Shown here: one piece after another, positions 17,822-26,391 of the stretch
Layout of the letters: the number at the start of each line of letters is the position of its first letter
Position numbering within the stretch: the stretch's first letter is position 1
Assembly (NCBI GenBank): GCA_030447925.1
Contig: JAUJNX010000003.1
Location: 408,933-472,932 of the forward strand
DNA from: Egibacteraceae bacterium
GTDB lineage: Bacteria > Actinomycetota > Nitriliruptoria > Euzebyales > Egibacteraceae
Direction of reading: 5' to 3'
DNA length: 64,000 bases
Notes under the pieces: model-generated
What the model was told of the DNA's origin: nothing
The model's database searches: none
What the model saw: only the letters and a program-made list of their open reading frames with translations
Translations under genes and position numbers: made by a program

Positions 17822-17929
17822 CGGTGCTCCTCAGTGGCCGGCCGGGTTGGTCGCAGCGACGCCGTCGCCCCTCCTCCACCGCTCATGCCCGGTACGGTGC
17901 CACGCCGGTGCCGTCCGGCGACGAGCCGG

Positions 17930-19288
17930 TCACCCTCCAGGCAGCGGGAGCGTGACGTCGACCCGGAAGCCGCCGGGGATCGGGCCGGCCCGCAGCTCGC
18001 CGCCCAGCTCGTGGGCCCGGTCGCCCAGGCCCCGCAGACCTGCCCCTGGCGTCCAGCGTTCATCGACGCCCGCAGCGGGAGCTGCGGATCCGGGACCCAC
18101 GTCCCCACCCCGGTCCTGCACCACCAGCCGCACGTCGCCCTCGCCGTAGCGCAACAGGACGTCCACCTGCGTCGCGGCGCTGTGGCGGGCCACGTTGGTC
18201 AGCGCCTCCTGGGCGGCGCGGTACAGGGCCAGGGCGGCGTCTGCGGACAGCTCGCGGGACGCGCCGTCGACCTGCAGGCGCACGCCGATACCGGTGCCGT
18301 GCTGGAAGTCGTCGATCATGGCGACGAGGCGGTCGGGCCCGGGCGGTGGCATGCTCCGCAGCGTCCGGACGGCCTGACGCGCGTCCTCCAAACCCTGGCC
18401 GGCCAGGCGGCGGACCTCGTCGAGCTCTGCGGCGACCTGCGGGTCGCGGCGGCGCACCCGCGCCCGCACCGCATCCAACCGGAGGGTGAGCACCGTCAGG
18501 CTGTGGCCCAGGGCGTCGTGCAGGTCGCGGGCGATCGTCGAGCGCTCCCGCAGCGCCGCCGCCTGGGACTTCGCCTCGCCGGCGGACTCCAGCTGCGCCA
18601 CCAGGGACTCGGCGTCCTGGCGCCGGAGCAGGTAGGCGCGCACCGCCAGCGGCAGCGCCAGGGTGAACAGGGCGGCGAGGTCGTAGGTGACCGCCAGGAT
18701 GAGGATCTGCAAGGGCGGCTCGCCGTCGACCGCGCTCCGCCAGCCGGCCGCGACGTCGACGACGGCGAGGGCCGCGACCGCGAAGGCGAGCGCGGTGCGC
18801 ACGCGCAGGCGCGCCCCCGCGGCGACGATCGCGAACCACGCCACGATCAGCCCCGGCGCGTTGTCGGCGGCGGACACGAGCCGCAGGACGGACCCGGTCA
18901 GCACCGCGACGGCGAGCGCGGCGATGTCGACCGGGCCGGGCTCGACATCGGCGAGGCTCCGCCACGTCATCAGGATCCACGCGACCGGCATCGCGACGAT
19001 GGCCACAAGCACGACCAGCCCCGGACCCGACGACGCGGGGGCGGGGTCGTCGAGCACCGCGGTCGCCACCGTGGCGACCACCATGGCCAGGCCGACGAGC
19101 GCCACCAGCACCGCGAGCCTCCGGGACCGCACCGTGCCGACACGCGGGTCGAGCAGGACACCCAGGCCGCGCCGGCGCCGCCGGCCCTGCCGGCGACGCC
19201 TCGAGTGCGGGCGCGGCGGCCGCTGCTCGTCCGGCCGCCACGGCTCCAGCGGGTCCGGCGCCCCCGCCGCCTCCCCCGGTCCTTCCAC
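17930..19288 (-). CDS. Orphan NarL-family sensor histidine kinase
   Basis: A 452-aa protein. After an Arg/Pro-rich N-terminus come about six membrane segments between residues 57 and 218 (for example LAVLVALVGLAMVVATVAT and LVVLVAIVAMPVAWIL). The HisKA_3 dimerisation domain has the phospho-acceptor H257 in TIARDLHDALGHSLTVL. The ATPase domain has EALTNVARHS (N box) and GAGLRGLGDRAHELGG (G box). It autophosphorylates and would pass phosphate to a LuxR-type regulator, but none is adjacent. It lies between inverted copies of IS-B and is probably cargo. GTG start at 19288. The 200 bp upstream to the IS remnant hold no gene I can see. Confidence 0.85.
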   Translation of the reverse strand: MEGPGEAAGAPDPLEPWRPDEQRPPRPHSRRRRQGRRRRRGLGVLLDPRVGTVRSRRLAVLVALVGLAMVVATVATAVLDDPAPASSGPGLVVLVAIVAMPVAWILMTWRSLADVEPGPVDIAALAVAVLTGSVLRLVSAADNAPGLIVAWFAIVAAGARLRVRTALAFAVAALAVVDVAAGWRSAVDGEPPLQILILAVTYDLAALFTLALPLAVRAYLLRRQDAESLVAQLESAGEAKSQAAALRERSTIARDLHDALGHSLTVLTLRLDAVRARVRRRDPQVAAELDEVRRLAGQGLEDARQAVRTLRSMPPPGPDRLVAMIDDFQHGTGIGVRLQVDGASRELSADAALALYRAAQEALTNVARHSAATQVDVLLRYGEGDVRLVVQDRGGDVGPGSAAPAAGVDERWTPGAGLRGLGDRAHELGGELRAGPIPGGFRVDVTLPLPGG

Positions 19289-19488
19289 GGTCGACCACCT
19301 CAGCGCGACCTGAACCCCCCGCCCAGGCCCCGGCAGCCTAGTGCACAGGGCCGCGCACCGCGGCGAGCGACTTCTCGGGGCTGCGTGGCCTCCGTGGGGG
19401 AGCCCACCTCGGCCGCGTCCCGGCGCACGGCGCCGTCGCTCCCGCCCGCCAGCCCGCCCACCGCCCGACGCGAACGAGCACCGCCACG

Positions 19489-19700
19489 CCGGCGCGGATC
19501 GACCGGCGGCCGACCACCCGCCTCGACCCGGTCGCCTACCGACAGCGCAACACCACCGAGCGGTGCGTCAACAAGATCAAGGGTCACCGGGCCGTGGCGA
19601 TGCGCACCGACAAGCGCACCCACATCTACGACGGCACCGTCGACGTCGCCTCCATCCGAATCTGGACCCGCGACCTCACCCAACCAATCACCAGACAGGC
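19489..19700 (+). mobile_element. IS-B remnant (3' end only), inverted relative to IS-B
   Basis: From about 19489 the plus strand is nearly identical to the reverse complement of 16568-16780: it encodes YRQRNTTERCVNKIKG and MRTDKRTHIYDGTVDVAS, then the terminus ACCAGACAGGC, and ends at CTAG 19701-19704. Only the last 210 bp or so of the element survive; the 5' part of the transposase is gone. With IS-B it brackets the kinase segment in inverted orientation. Confidence 0.8.
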
Positions 19701-19704
19701 CTAG

Positions 19705-20660
19705 GGCGTGTCCTGCGGATCCGTGGCCTTGGGCCGCGGGGGTGGTTGCGGGGTGTTTGAGGCGGTGGTGTCGATCATGCCGGGATGGTCGGTCGAGGTG
19801 AGGTAACGGATCAAGCGTGGGCGCGGATCGAGCCGCTGCTGCCCGCGCACGGGCGGCGGGGCGGGCGGTGGCGTGACCACCGCCAGGTGCTCAATGCGAT
19901 CTTGTGGAAGTTGCGGACCGGCGCGCCGTGGCGGGACCTGCCCGAACGCTACGGCCCGTGGAAGACCGCCCATGAGCGGCTGCGCCGCTGGACCGCCGAC
20001 GGCACCTGGGAGCGGATCTTGGCCGAGGTGATCGTCAAAGACGACGCCGTCGGCGAGGTCGAATGGGTCATCAGCGTGGACTCCAGCAGCGTCCGGGCCC
20101 ACCAGCACGCCGCTGGGGCCCGGAAAAAGGGGGCTGCACCGACCCCGTCGACGCGCTCGCGGTCGACGGGAAGCCCTCGGCCGGTCACGAGGAGGGCTGA
20201 CCAGCAAGCTGCACCTGGCCGTCGACGCCGCCGGCCTGCCGGTGGCGGTCACCCTGACCCCCGGCCAGGCCGGCGACAACCCTCAACTGCTCGGCCTGAT
20301 CGACACGCTGGCCGACCTGACCATCAACGGCCGTCGGGTCCGCGTGGGACGTGTGCTGGCCGACAAGGCCTACTCCCACCCCTGCACCCGCCGGGCGCTG
20401 CGCCGCCGCAAGATCAAGACCACCATCCCCGAACGCAGCGACCAATCGCGGTCCGCCAACGCAAAGGCCCGCGAGGCGGACGGCCCTACGCCTTTGACCG
20501 GACCCTGTACCGGCAGCGCAACGTCGTGGAACGCTGCTTCAACCGGCTCAAGCAGTTCCGCGACCTGGCCACCCGCTACGCCAAACGCGCCGCCTACTAC
20601 CGCTCCGAAGTCCTCATCGCCTGCATCATCCTCCACCTCCGATGATCCGCAGGACAGGCC
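19705..20660 (+). mobile_element. IS-C: IS5-family insertion sequence
   Basis: A 956-bp element between CTAG 19701-19704 and CTAG 20661-20664. Ends read inward: GGCGTGTCCTGCGGATC at the left and GGCCTGTCCTGCGGATC at the right, one mismatch in 17. It is joined directly to the IS-B remnant on one side and the IS481-type element on the other, sharing the CTAG each time. Confidence 0.9.
19785..20645 (+). CDS. IS5-family transposase of IS-C (two compensating frameshifts)
   Basis: The N-terminal domain (ARIEPLLPAHGRRGGRWRDH) and first Asp (ISVDSSSVRAHQHAAG) are in one frame. The middle (VTLTPGQAGDNPQLLGLIDT, second Asp in LADKAYSHPCTRR) is in another. The end (YRQRNVVERCFNRLKQFRDL, catalytic Glu) returns to the first. 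Two opposite indels, near 20130 and 20455, would restore a single DDE transposase of about 286 aa. It differs from IS-A and IS-B transposases in having one gene rather than orfA/orfB. Confidence 0.8.
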   Translation: MVGRGEVTDQAWARIEPLLPAHGRRGGRWRDHRQVLNAILWKLRTGAPWRDLPERYGPWKTAHERLRRWTADGTWERILAEVIVKDDAVGEVEWVISVDSSSVRAHQHAAGARKKGAAPTPSTRSRSTGSPRPVTRRADQQAAPGRRRRRPAGGGHPDPRPGRRQPSTARPDRHAGRPDHQRPSGPRGTCAGRQGLLPPLHPPGAAPPQDQDHHPRTQRPIAVRQRKGPRGGRPYAFDRTLYRQRNVVERCFNRLKQFRDLATRYAKRAAYYRSEVLIACIILHLR

Positions 20661-20664
20661 CTAG

Positions 20665-21700
20665 GTGTAGTTCCTCGGGAGATTGCAGACGAGGTGAGAG
20701 CCTCCCGCCTGGTTCTTCTCACGGTTCCGGGCAAGGAGGCTCTCGTGGCGCATCGTAGTCACCCGCGTGCGGTGTTGACCGTGGCTGCCCGCAGGTTGTT
20801 GGTGGACAGGGTCCGCCGGCAGGGCTGGGCACCTGCGGTAGCGGCCGAGGCGCTGGGCTGTTCGCGGGCGACGGCATACAAGTGGCTGGCCCGCTACGAC
20901 GCCGAGGGCGACGCCGGGTTGGCCGACCGCTCGTGCCGGCCGCACCACAGCCCCGGGCGGCTGTCGCCACAGCGGGAGCAGGCGATCCTTGACCGGCGCG
21001 CCGCGACGCTGGAAGGGCCCCACCGGATCGGCTGGGCGTTGGGCGAAGCCCGCTCCACGGTGCACCGGGTACTACGCCGTCACGGCATGCCGCGGCTGGC
21101 CGACATCGACCGGCCCACCCGCACGGTAGTGCGCTACCAGCGCGACAGCCCCGGCGAGCTGGTCCACGTCGACGTCAAAAAGCAAGGGCGTATCCCTGAT
21201 GGCGGCGGCTGGCAGGCGCTGGGCCGCCAGGTCGGCCGCCGCAACCGCAGCGGCGTCGGATTTGACTACCTGCACAGCGCGGTGGACGACCACAGCCGCG
21301 TCGCCTACATCGAGGCGCACCCCGACGAGCGCAAAGACACCGCCGCCGGGTTCTTCGCCCGGGCGATCGCCTGGTTCGCCGCCCATGGCATCACCGTCCA
21401 GCAGGTCATGACCGACAACGCCATGGCCTACCGCTCGGCGGCCGTCGCCGGCGTCCTGACCGCCCACGACGTCCAGCACCTGCGCACCCGCGCCTACCGC
21501 CCCCAGACCAACGGCAAGGTCGAGCGGCTCAACCTCACCCTCAAGCACGAATGGGCCTACGCCACCGCCTACACCAGCAACCAGGACCGCCTCGACGACC
21601 TGGACCGCTGGCTGCACCACTACAACTGGCACCGACCCCACATGGCCCACCAAGGAGGCACACCCATGTCAGCCGTCAACAACCTCCCGGCGAAGCACAC
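20665..21700 (+). mobile_element. IS-D: IS481-family insertion sequence
   Basis: A 1036-bp element between CTAG 20661-20664 and CTAG 21701-21704. Imperfect inverted ends read inward GTGTAGTTCCTCGGGAG (left) and GTGTGCTTCGCCGGGAG (right). IS481 elements are known to target NCTAGN, which fits the CTAG on both sides. Confidence 0.85.
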
Positions 21701-21704
21701 CTAG
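20745..21704 (+). CDS. IS481-family transposase of IS-D
   Basis: A 319-aa protein. GTG 20745 is preceded by AGGAGG at 20734-20739, so I prefer it to the upstream ATG 20694. An N-terminal HTH (VAAEALGCSRATAYKWLARY) is followed by the rve integrase core: first Asp in LVHVDVKKQG, second Asp in VMTDNAMAYRS, Glu in NGKVERLNLTLKHEWAY. The family ending HYNWHRPHMAHQGGTPMS is present. The frame is intact, so this copy may be active. Its TAG stop lies in the flanking CTAG. Confidence 0.9.
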   Translation: MAHRSHPRAVLTVAARRLLVDRVRRQGWAPAVAAEALGCSRATAYKWLARYDAEGDAGLADRSCRPHHSPGRLSPQREQAILDRRAATLEGPHRIGWALGEARSTVHRVLRRHGMPRLADIDRPTRTVVRYQRDSPGELVHVDVKKQGRIPDGGGWQALGRQVGRRNRSGVGFDYLHSAVDDHSRVAYIEAHPDERKDTAAGFFARAIAWFAAHGITVQQVMTDNAMAYRSAAVAGVLTAHDVQHLRTRAYRPQTNGKVERLNLTLKHEWAYATAYTSNQDRLDDLDRWLHHYNWHRPHMAHQGGTPMSAVNNLPAKHT

Positions 21705-22564
21705 AGCCGGACGCGCTGGCCGGTGCCGCCGGCGGAGGGGGCGGCGACGCGGTCCTCGCGGCCGGGCAGGGGGACGCGGTAGGCGCACAGGTCGCAGTTC
21801 ATGCGCGCGTCACCGGCGAGCGCCTCGCGGTAGCGGTCCAGGACGACGTCGGCGACGACCGGGTCGGGGCCGAAGCGCCCGGCGTCGACGACCTGCAGGC
21901 CGGTCTCGGCGGACACCTGCGCGGCCATGTCGGCCACGCGCTGCTCGAGCAGGCCCGCCAGCAGTGACCAGCTGAACAGGACCACGCGCGAGGCGCCGGC
22001 CGCGGCGGCGCGGCGCAGGACCACGTCGGCCTTCGGCCAGGTCACCCCGGCGAAGGCGGCGTCGCACCAGCGGTGGCCGGTGCCCTCGGCCAGGAAGCGC
22101 GCGGCCTTCCACAGGTCGCCGTTGGCGTCCGGGTCGCTGGACCCGCTGGCGGTGACCAGCAGCAGCTCGCCCGGGTCGCGGCGGCGCTCGTCGCCGGCGC
22201 CCGCCCCCCCCCGCGCCCGCGCCAGCGCGAACAGCCCCTCGTGCAGGCCCAGCACGCGGCCGTGGGCGACCAGCAGCCCCGGGTGGGCGGCGCGGATCTC
22301 GGCCACGCCCTCGGGCACGTCGGTCTTGGCGTGGCCCGCGCCCAGGTTGAGGAACGGGACGGTCACCAGGCGCTCGACGCCCTGGTCGACCAGCTCCGCG
22401 GCGGCCGTCGCCGGGTCGGGGTCGGAGAAGTCCTCCAGCCAGGCGGCGCCGACGGGCGCGGGGTGGCGCGCCCGGAGGTGGCCCACCAGCTCGTCCATCT
22501 CCTGCGCACCGCGCGGGTCCCGGGTTCCGTGGGCGATCAGCAGCAGCGCGGGGGCGTCGGTCAT
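21701..22564 (-). CDS. cbiX: Sirohydrochlorin chelatase, CbiX type
   Basis: A 287-aa class II chelatase. The active-site His region is LLLIAHGTRDPRGAQEM at the N-terminus, and the two-fold related halves (VTVPFLNLGAGHAKTDVP and VVLFSWSLLAGLLEQRV) match the duplicated long CbiX. The C-terminal tail MNCDLCAYRVPLPGRE carries a CxxC seen in actinobacterial members. It inserts cobalt (B12) or iron (siroheme) into sirohydrochlorin in the cytoplasm. The stop TAG is the minus-strand reading of the CTAG at 21701-21704, against which IS-D is joined. Confidence 0.85.
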   Translation of the reverse strand: MTDAPALLLIAHGTRDPRGAQEMDELVGHLRARHPAPVGAAWLEDFSDPDPATAAAELVDQGVERLVTVPFLNLGAGHAKTDVPEGVAEIRAAHPGLLVAHGRVLGLHEGLFALARARGGAGAGDERRRDPGELLLVTASGSSDPDANGDLWKAARFLAEGTGHRWCDAAFAGVTWPKADVVLRRAAAAGASRVVLFSWSLLAGLLEQRVADMAAQVSAETGLQVVDAGRFGPDPVVADVVLDRYREALAGDARMNCDLCAYRVPLPGREDRVAAPSAGGTGQRVRL

Positions 22565-22609
22565 GCGCCCCATTCTGGTCGTCGGACACCGTCTCCGCGC
22601 CGATTCCCC

Positions 22610-22615
22610 TAGACT
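22610..22615 (+). promoter_or_regulatory. -10 box (TAGACT) of the 2-oxoacid dehydrogenase operon
   Basis: TAGACT is a good actinobacterial -10. A start near 22622 would give a leader of about 100 nt before the E1 alpha ATG at 22721. No clear -35 is visible, and no riboswitch is recognised in the leader. Confidence 0.35.
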
Positions 22616-22720
22616 CCGGCTTCCGGCGGCCGCGGGGTCATGACCTGGTGCCGTGACCGCCACTCCCGCACTGCACCCGTCGCCGGTGACCCCGGACCGG
22701 GCACGAACCAGGGAGCACGC

Positions 22721-23854
22721 ATGGGCATCGATGCAGACCCGTCCGACCTGCTGCCGTCCGCGGAGCCCGTCCGGCTGCTGGACGAGACCGGCACCCTGCG
22801 GGAGGTCGACGGCTTCCCGCTGGACCTCAAGGAGGACGACCACCGGGCGCTGTACCGCTGGATGGTGCTGTCCCGGCGGGTCGACCGCCAGGCGATCAAC
22901 CTCCAGCGCCAGGGCCAGCTGGGCGTCTACGCGTCGCTGCTGGGCCAGGAGGCGGCCCAGGTCGGCAGCGCCTACGTCCTGGCGGAGCAGGACTGGGCCT
23001 TCCCGTCCTACCGCGAGATGGGCGTGGCCCTGGTCCGCGGCGTCGACCCGGCCAGCACCCTGCACCTGTTCCGCGGCACCTGGTTCGCCGACTACGACCC
23101 CCACCGGCACAACTTCGGGCTGCCGTCGATCCCCATCGGCACCCAGGCGCTGCACGCCGCCGGCTACGCGATGGCGGCCAAGCTGGACGGGCGCGACCTG
23201 GTGACCGTCGCCTACTTCGGCGACGGCGCGACCAGCGAGGGCGACCCGCACGAGGCGATGAACTTCGCCGCCGTCTACGACGCGGCGTGCGTCTTCTTCG
23301 TCCAGAACAACCAGTACGCCATCAGCGTCCCGCTGTCCAAGCAGACCAAGGCGCCGACGATCGCGCACAAGGCGATCGGCTACGGCATGCCGGGCTACCG
23401 CGTCGACGGCAACGACGTGCTCGCCACCTGCGCGGTGATGCGCAAGGCGGTCGACCGGGCGCGCAACGGCGGGGGGCCCAGCCTGGTCGAGGCGGTCACC
23501 TACCGCATGGAGTCCCACACCACCGCCGACGACGCCGCGCGCTACCGCACCGACGAGGAGCTGGCGCAGTGGCGCCGCCGCGACCCGATCGCGCGGTTCG
23601 AGGCGTTCCTCAACGCCGAGGGCCTGCTCGACGACCGCCTGCGCGAGGAGATCGACGCCGAGGCCGAGCGGCTGGCGACGCGCATGCGCGAGGCCGTGTA
23701 CGACGCGCCCCACGGGGACCCGATGGAGCTGTTCGACCACGTCTACGTCGACCCCCCGGCGCGCTTCGCCGAGCAGCGCGACCTGCTGCGCCGCGAGTTG
23801 GGTGAGGGCGGAGCGCCAGCGACGCCGGCGGGCGGGGAGAGGGAGGCCTCCTGA
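22721..23854 (+). CDS. 2-oxoacid dehydrogenase E1 component, alpha subunit (PDH/BCKDH)
   Basis: A 377-aa thiamine-diphosphate enzyme subunit. The ThDP motif runs from YFGDGATSEGDPHEAMNFA to FFVQNNQYAIS, and the phosphorylation-loop region YRMESHTTADDAARYRTDEE is typical of E1 alpha. With E1 beta it decarboxylates pyruvate or branched-chain 2-oxoacids and transfers the acyl group to E2 lipoate. GGGAG lies before ATG 22721. The Q-NNQYAIS form is common in PDH-type E1 alpha, but branched-chain specificity is not excluded. First gene of a three-gene operon; no E3 follows. Confidence 0.9.
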   Translation: MGIDADPSDLLPSAEPVRLLDETGTLREVDGFPLDLKEDDHRALYRWMVLSRRVDRQAINLQRQGQLGVYASLLGQEAAQVGSAYVLAEQDWAFPSYREMGVALVRGVDPASTLHLFRGTWFADYDPHRHNFGLPSIPIGTQALHAAGYAMAAKLDGRDLVTVAYFGDGATSEGDPHEAMNFAAVYDAACVFFVQNNQYAISVPLSKQTKAPTIAHKAIGYGMPGYRVDGNDVLATCAVMRKAVDRARNGGGPSLVEAVTYRMESHTTADDAARYRTDEELAQWRRRDPIARFEAFLNAEGLLDDRLREEIDAEAERLATRMREAVYDAPHGDPMELFDHVYVDPPARFAEQRDLLRRELGEGGAPATPAGGEREAS

Positions 23855-23856
23855 CC

Positions 23857-24831
23857 GTGGCGATCACCCTGGCGCAGGCCCTCAACACCGCCCTGCACGA
23901 CGCCATGGCCGACGACGACCGCGTCGTGGTCTTCGGCGAGGACGTCGGCACCCTCGGCGGGGTCTTCCGCATCACCGACAAGCTCCAGCAGCGCTTCGGC
24001 GAGGGGCGCTGCTTCGACACGCCGCTGGCGGAGTCCGGCATCGTCGGCACCGCCATCGGCATGGCGCTGTATGGCTACAAACCGGTCGTGGAGATGCAGT
24101 TCGACGGCTTCACCTACCCCGCCTACGAGCAGATCGTCAGCCACCTGGCCAAGATGCGGAACCGGTCGCGGGGGACCGTGCAGCTGCCGGTGGTCGTCCG
24201 CATCCCCTTCGGCGGCGGGATCGGGGCGGTCGAGCACCACTCCGAGAGCCCGGAGAACTACTTCGCCCACACCGCGGGCCTCAAGGTCGTCGCGCCCGGC
24301 ACGCCCGCCGACGCGTACTCGCTGCTGCGCGAGTCGATCGCGTCGCCGGACCCGGTGATCTTCTTCGAGCCCAAGCGCCGCTACTGGCTGAAGGAGGAGG
24401 CCGACCTGCCGGTGCGCACCGAGCCGATCGGCCGGGCGGTGGTGCGGCGGCAGGGGACCACCGCCACCCTGTACGCCTACGGGCCCATGGTGCGGACCTG
24501 CCTGGAGGCCGCCCAGGCCGCGGAGGCCGAGGGCTGGGACCTGGAGGTCGTGGACCTGCGGTCCCTGAACCCGCTGGACACCGACACGATCGTCGCCAGC
24601 GCGCAGAAGACCGGCCACGCGCTGGTGGTCCACGAGGCGCAGGTGTTCGCCGGGTTCGGCGCGGAGGTCGCGGCCACCGTCACCGAGCGGGCGTTCTACT
24701 CGCTGGAGGCGCCGGTCCTGCGCGTCGGGGGGTTCGACATCCCGTACCCGCCGGCCAAGCTCGAGGAGTTCTTCCTGCCCGACGTGGACCGCATCCTCGA
24801 CGCGGTCGAGAGGAGCCTGGCCTTCTCGTGA
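23857..24831 (+). CDS. 2-oxoacid dehydrogenase E1 component, beta subunit
   Basis: A 324-aa transketolase-type subunit starting GTG 23857, 2 bp after the E1 alpha stop. FGEDVGTLGGVFRIT, FDTPLAESGIVGTAIGMALYG and EHHSESPENYFAHTAGLKVV are E1 beta landmarks, and the C-terminal transketolase domain (VVDLRSLNPLDTDTIVASAQ) is complete. It forms the alpha2beta2 E1 heterotetramer with the preceding gene product in the cytoplasm. Confidence 0.9.
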   Translation: MAITLAQALNTALHDAMADDDRVVVFGEDVGTLGGVFRITDKLQQRFGEGRCFDTPLAESGIVGTAIGMALYGYKPVVEMQFDGFTYPAYEQIVSHLAKMRNRSRGTVQLPVVVRIPFGGGIGAVEHHSESPENYFAHTAGLKVVAPGTPADAYSLLRESIASPDPVIFFEPKRRYWLKEEADLPVRTEPIGRAVVRRQGTTATLYAYGPMVRTCLEAAQAAEAEGWDLEVVDLRSLNPLDTDTIVASAQKTGHALVVHEAQVFAGFGAEVAATVTERAFYSLEAPVLRVGGFDIPYPPAKLEEFFLPDVDRILDAVERSLAFS

Positions 24832-26315
24832 CCACCCGCGACTTCCTGCTCCCCGACCTCGGCGAGGGGCTGACCGAGGCCGAGATCGTCGGCTGGCTGG
24901 TCGCCGTGGGCGACACCGTCGCCGTCGACCAGCCGCTGGCGGAGGTGGAGACGGCCAAGGCCGTCGTGGAGGTGCCGTCGCCGTTCGCCGGCACGGTCGC
25001 CACCCTGCACGGCGAGGTCGGCCAGGAGGTGGCCGTCGGCTCGCCGCTGGTGTCGATCGAGGTGGACGCGCCCGACGCCCCGGACCTGTCCGCGTCGCTG
25101 GTGCCCGAAACCCAGGGCGACCAGGGCACCGTGGTGGACGACGGCGACGGCGGCTCGGGCAACGTGCTGGTGGGCTACGGCACCGGCGGCGCGCGCACCT
25201 CCCGGCGGCGGGCCCGCACCGCCCCGCCGGGCAAGGGCGGCCCCAGCGGGCCGCCCCGGCGCCCGGGGACCCCCGCGCCCACGGCCCCGCCGCCGACCGC
25301 CGCCACCGCCCCGCCCGCTCCGCTCCCGCCGCCCGCTCCGGCCGGTGCCCCGTCGGCGCCGGCCGCGGCCGGGCCGGCACCGCGGCCGCTCGCCACCCCG
25401 CCGGTGCGCAAGCTGGCCCGGGACCTGGGGGTCGACCTCGCGGAGGTGCCGCCGACCGGCCCGCATGGCACGGTCACCCGCGACGACGTCCACGCGTGGG
25501 CCGGGCGCGCCGCCGTCCCGCCCGCCGAGGACTACCGCGCGCTGCTGGCGCCGCCGTCGGGCAACGGCGGGGTGGTCGTCACCGACGCCGACCGCACCCC
25601 GCTGGGGTCCGCCCCGCCCAACGACGTCGCCGAGGAGCGCATCCCCGTCCGCGGGGTCCGCCGCGCGATCTCGGAGAAGATGAGCCGGTCGCGCCGCGAG
25701 ATCCCCGAGGCGACCACCTGGGTCGACGTCGACGCCACGGCGCTGGTGGAGCTGCGCGCCCGCCTGTCCGCCCGCCACCCCGAGACCCGCATCACCCCCC
25801 TGGCGATCGTGCTGCGGGCGGTCGTGGCGGGGCTGCGCCGTTTCCCGACCGTCAACGCGCGCCTGGACGGCGACGAGATCGTCGTCCCCCGGTCGGTCCA
25901 CCTGGGCGTGGCGGCCCAGACCGACCGCGGGCTGGTGGTCCCGGTGATCCGCGACGCCGACCGGCGGTCCCTGCTGGACCTCGCGGCCGAGCTCACCCGG
26001 CTGACCGGCGCGGCCCGCGACGGGTCGGTGACCGCCGCGGAGCTGACCGGCAGCACGTTCACGGTCACCAACTACGGGGCGTTCGGCGTGGACGGCGGCA
26101 GCGCGATCATCAACCACCCGGAGGCCGCGATCCTGGGCGTCGGGCGGATCACGGACCGGCCGTGGGTCGTCGACGGCGCGCTGGAGGTCCGCAAAGTCTG
26201 CCAGCTGTCGATCGCCTTCGACCACCGCATCATCGACGGGGGCGAGGCCGCGGGCTTCCTGCGCCTGGTCGCCGACTGCGTCGAGGACCCCGACACCCTC
26301 CTCGCCGCGCTCTAG
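24828..26315 (+). CDS. 2-oxoacid dehydrogenase E2 component (dihydrolipoamide acyltransferase)
   Basis: A 495-aa protein whose GTG overlaps the E1 beta stop (GTGA). Residues 1-80 are a single lipoyl domain with the lipoylated Lys in EVETAKAVVEVPS. A long Ala/Pro/Gly linker (about 115-185) precedes the E1/E3-binding domain (PPVRKLARDLGVDLAEV), and the catalytic acyltransferase domain ends with the active-site IAFDHRIIDGG. It forms the cubic or dodecahedral core of the complex. E3 is expected elsewhere in the genome. Confidence 0.92.
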   Translation: MTTRDFLLPDLGEGLTEAEIVGWLVAVGDTVAVDQPLAEVETAKAVVEVPSPFAGTVATLHGEVGQEVAVGSPLVSIEVDAPDAPDLSASLVPETQGDQGTVVDDGDGGSGNVLVGYGTGGARTSRRRARTAPPGKGGPSGPPRRPGTPAPTAPPPTAATAPPAPLPPPAPAGAPSAPAAAGPAPRPLATPPVRKLARDLGVDLAEVPPTGPHGTVTRDDVHAWAGRAAVPPAEDYRALLAPPSGNGGVVVTDADRTPLGSAPPNDVAEERIPVRGVRRAISEKMSRSRREIPEATTWVDVDATALVELRARLSARHPETRITPLAIVLRAVVAGLRRFPTVNARLDGDEIVVPRSVHLGVAAQTDRGLVVPVIRDADRRSLLDLAAELTRLTGAARDGSVTAAELTGSTFTVTNYGAFGVDGGSAIINHPEAAILGVGRITDRPWVVDGALEVRKVCQLSIAFDHRIIDGGEAAGFLRLVADCVEDPDTLLAAL

Positions 26316-26344
26316 CGCGACCGGGAGCGCGACCGGGCGCACGA

Positions 26345-26374
26345 AGGGCCGGCACCCCGCGGGGTGCCGGCCCT
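26345..26374. terminator. Perfect 30-bp palindrome between convergent genes
   Basis: AGGGCCGGCACCCC at 26345-26358 pairs fully with GGGGTGCCGGCCCT at 26361-26374 across a 2-nt centre. It sits between the E2 stop and the convergent secreted-protein stop, as a bidirectional terminator would. There is no T-tract, as is usual in high-G+C actinobacteria. Confidence 0.75.
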
Positions 26375-26391
26375 CGACGTGCGGGCGGTTC

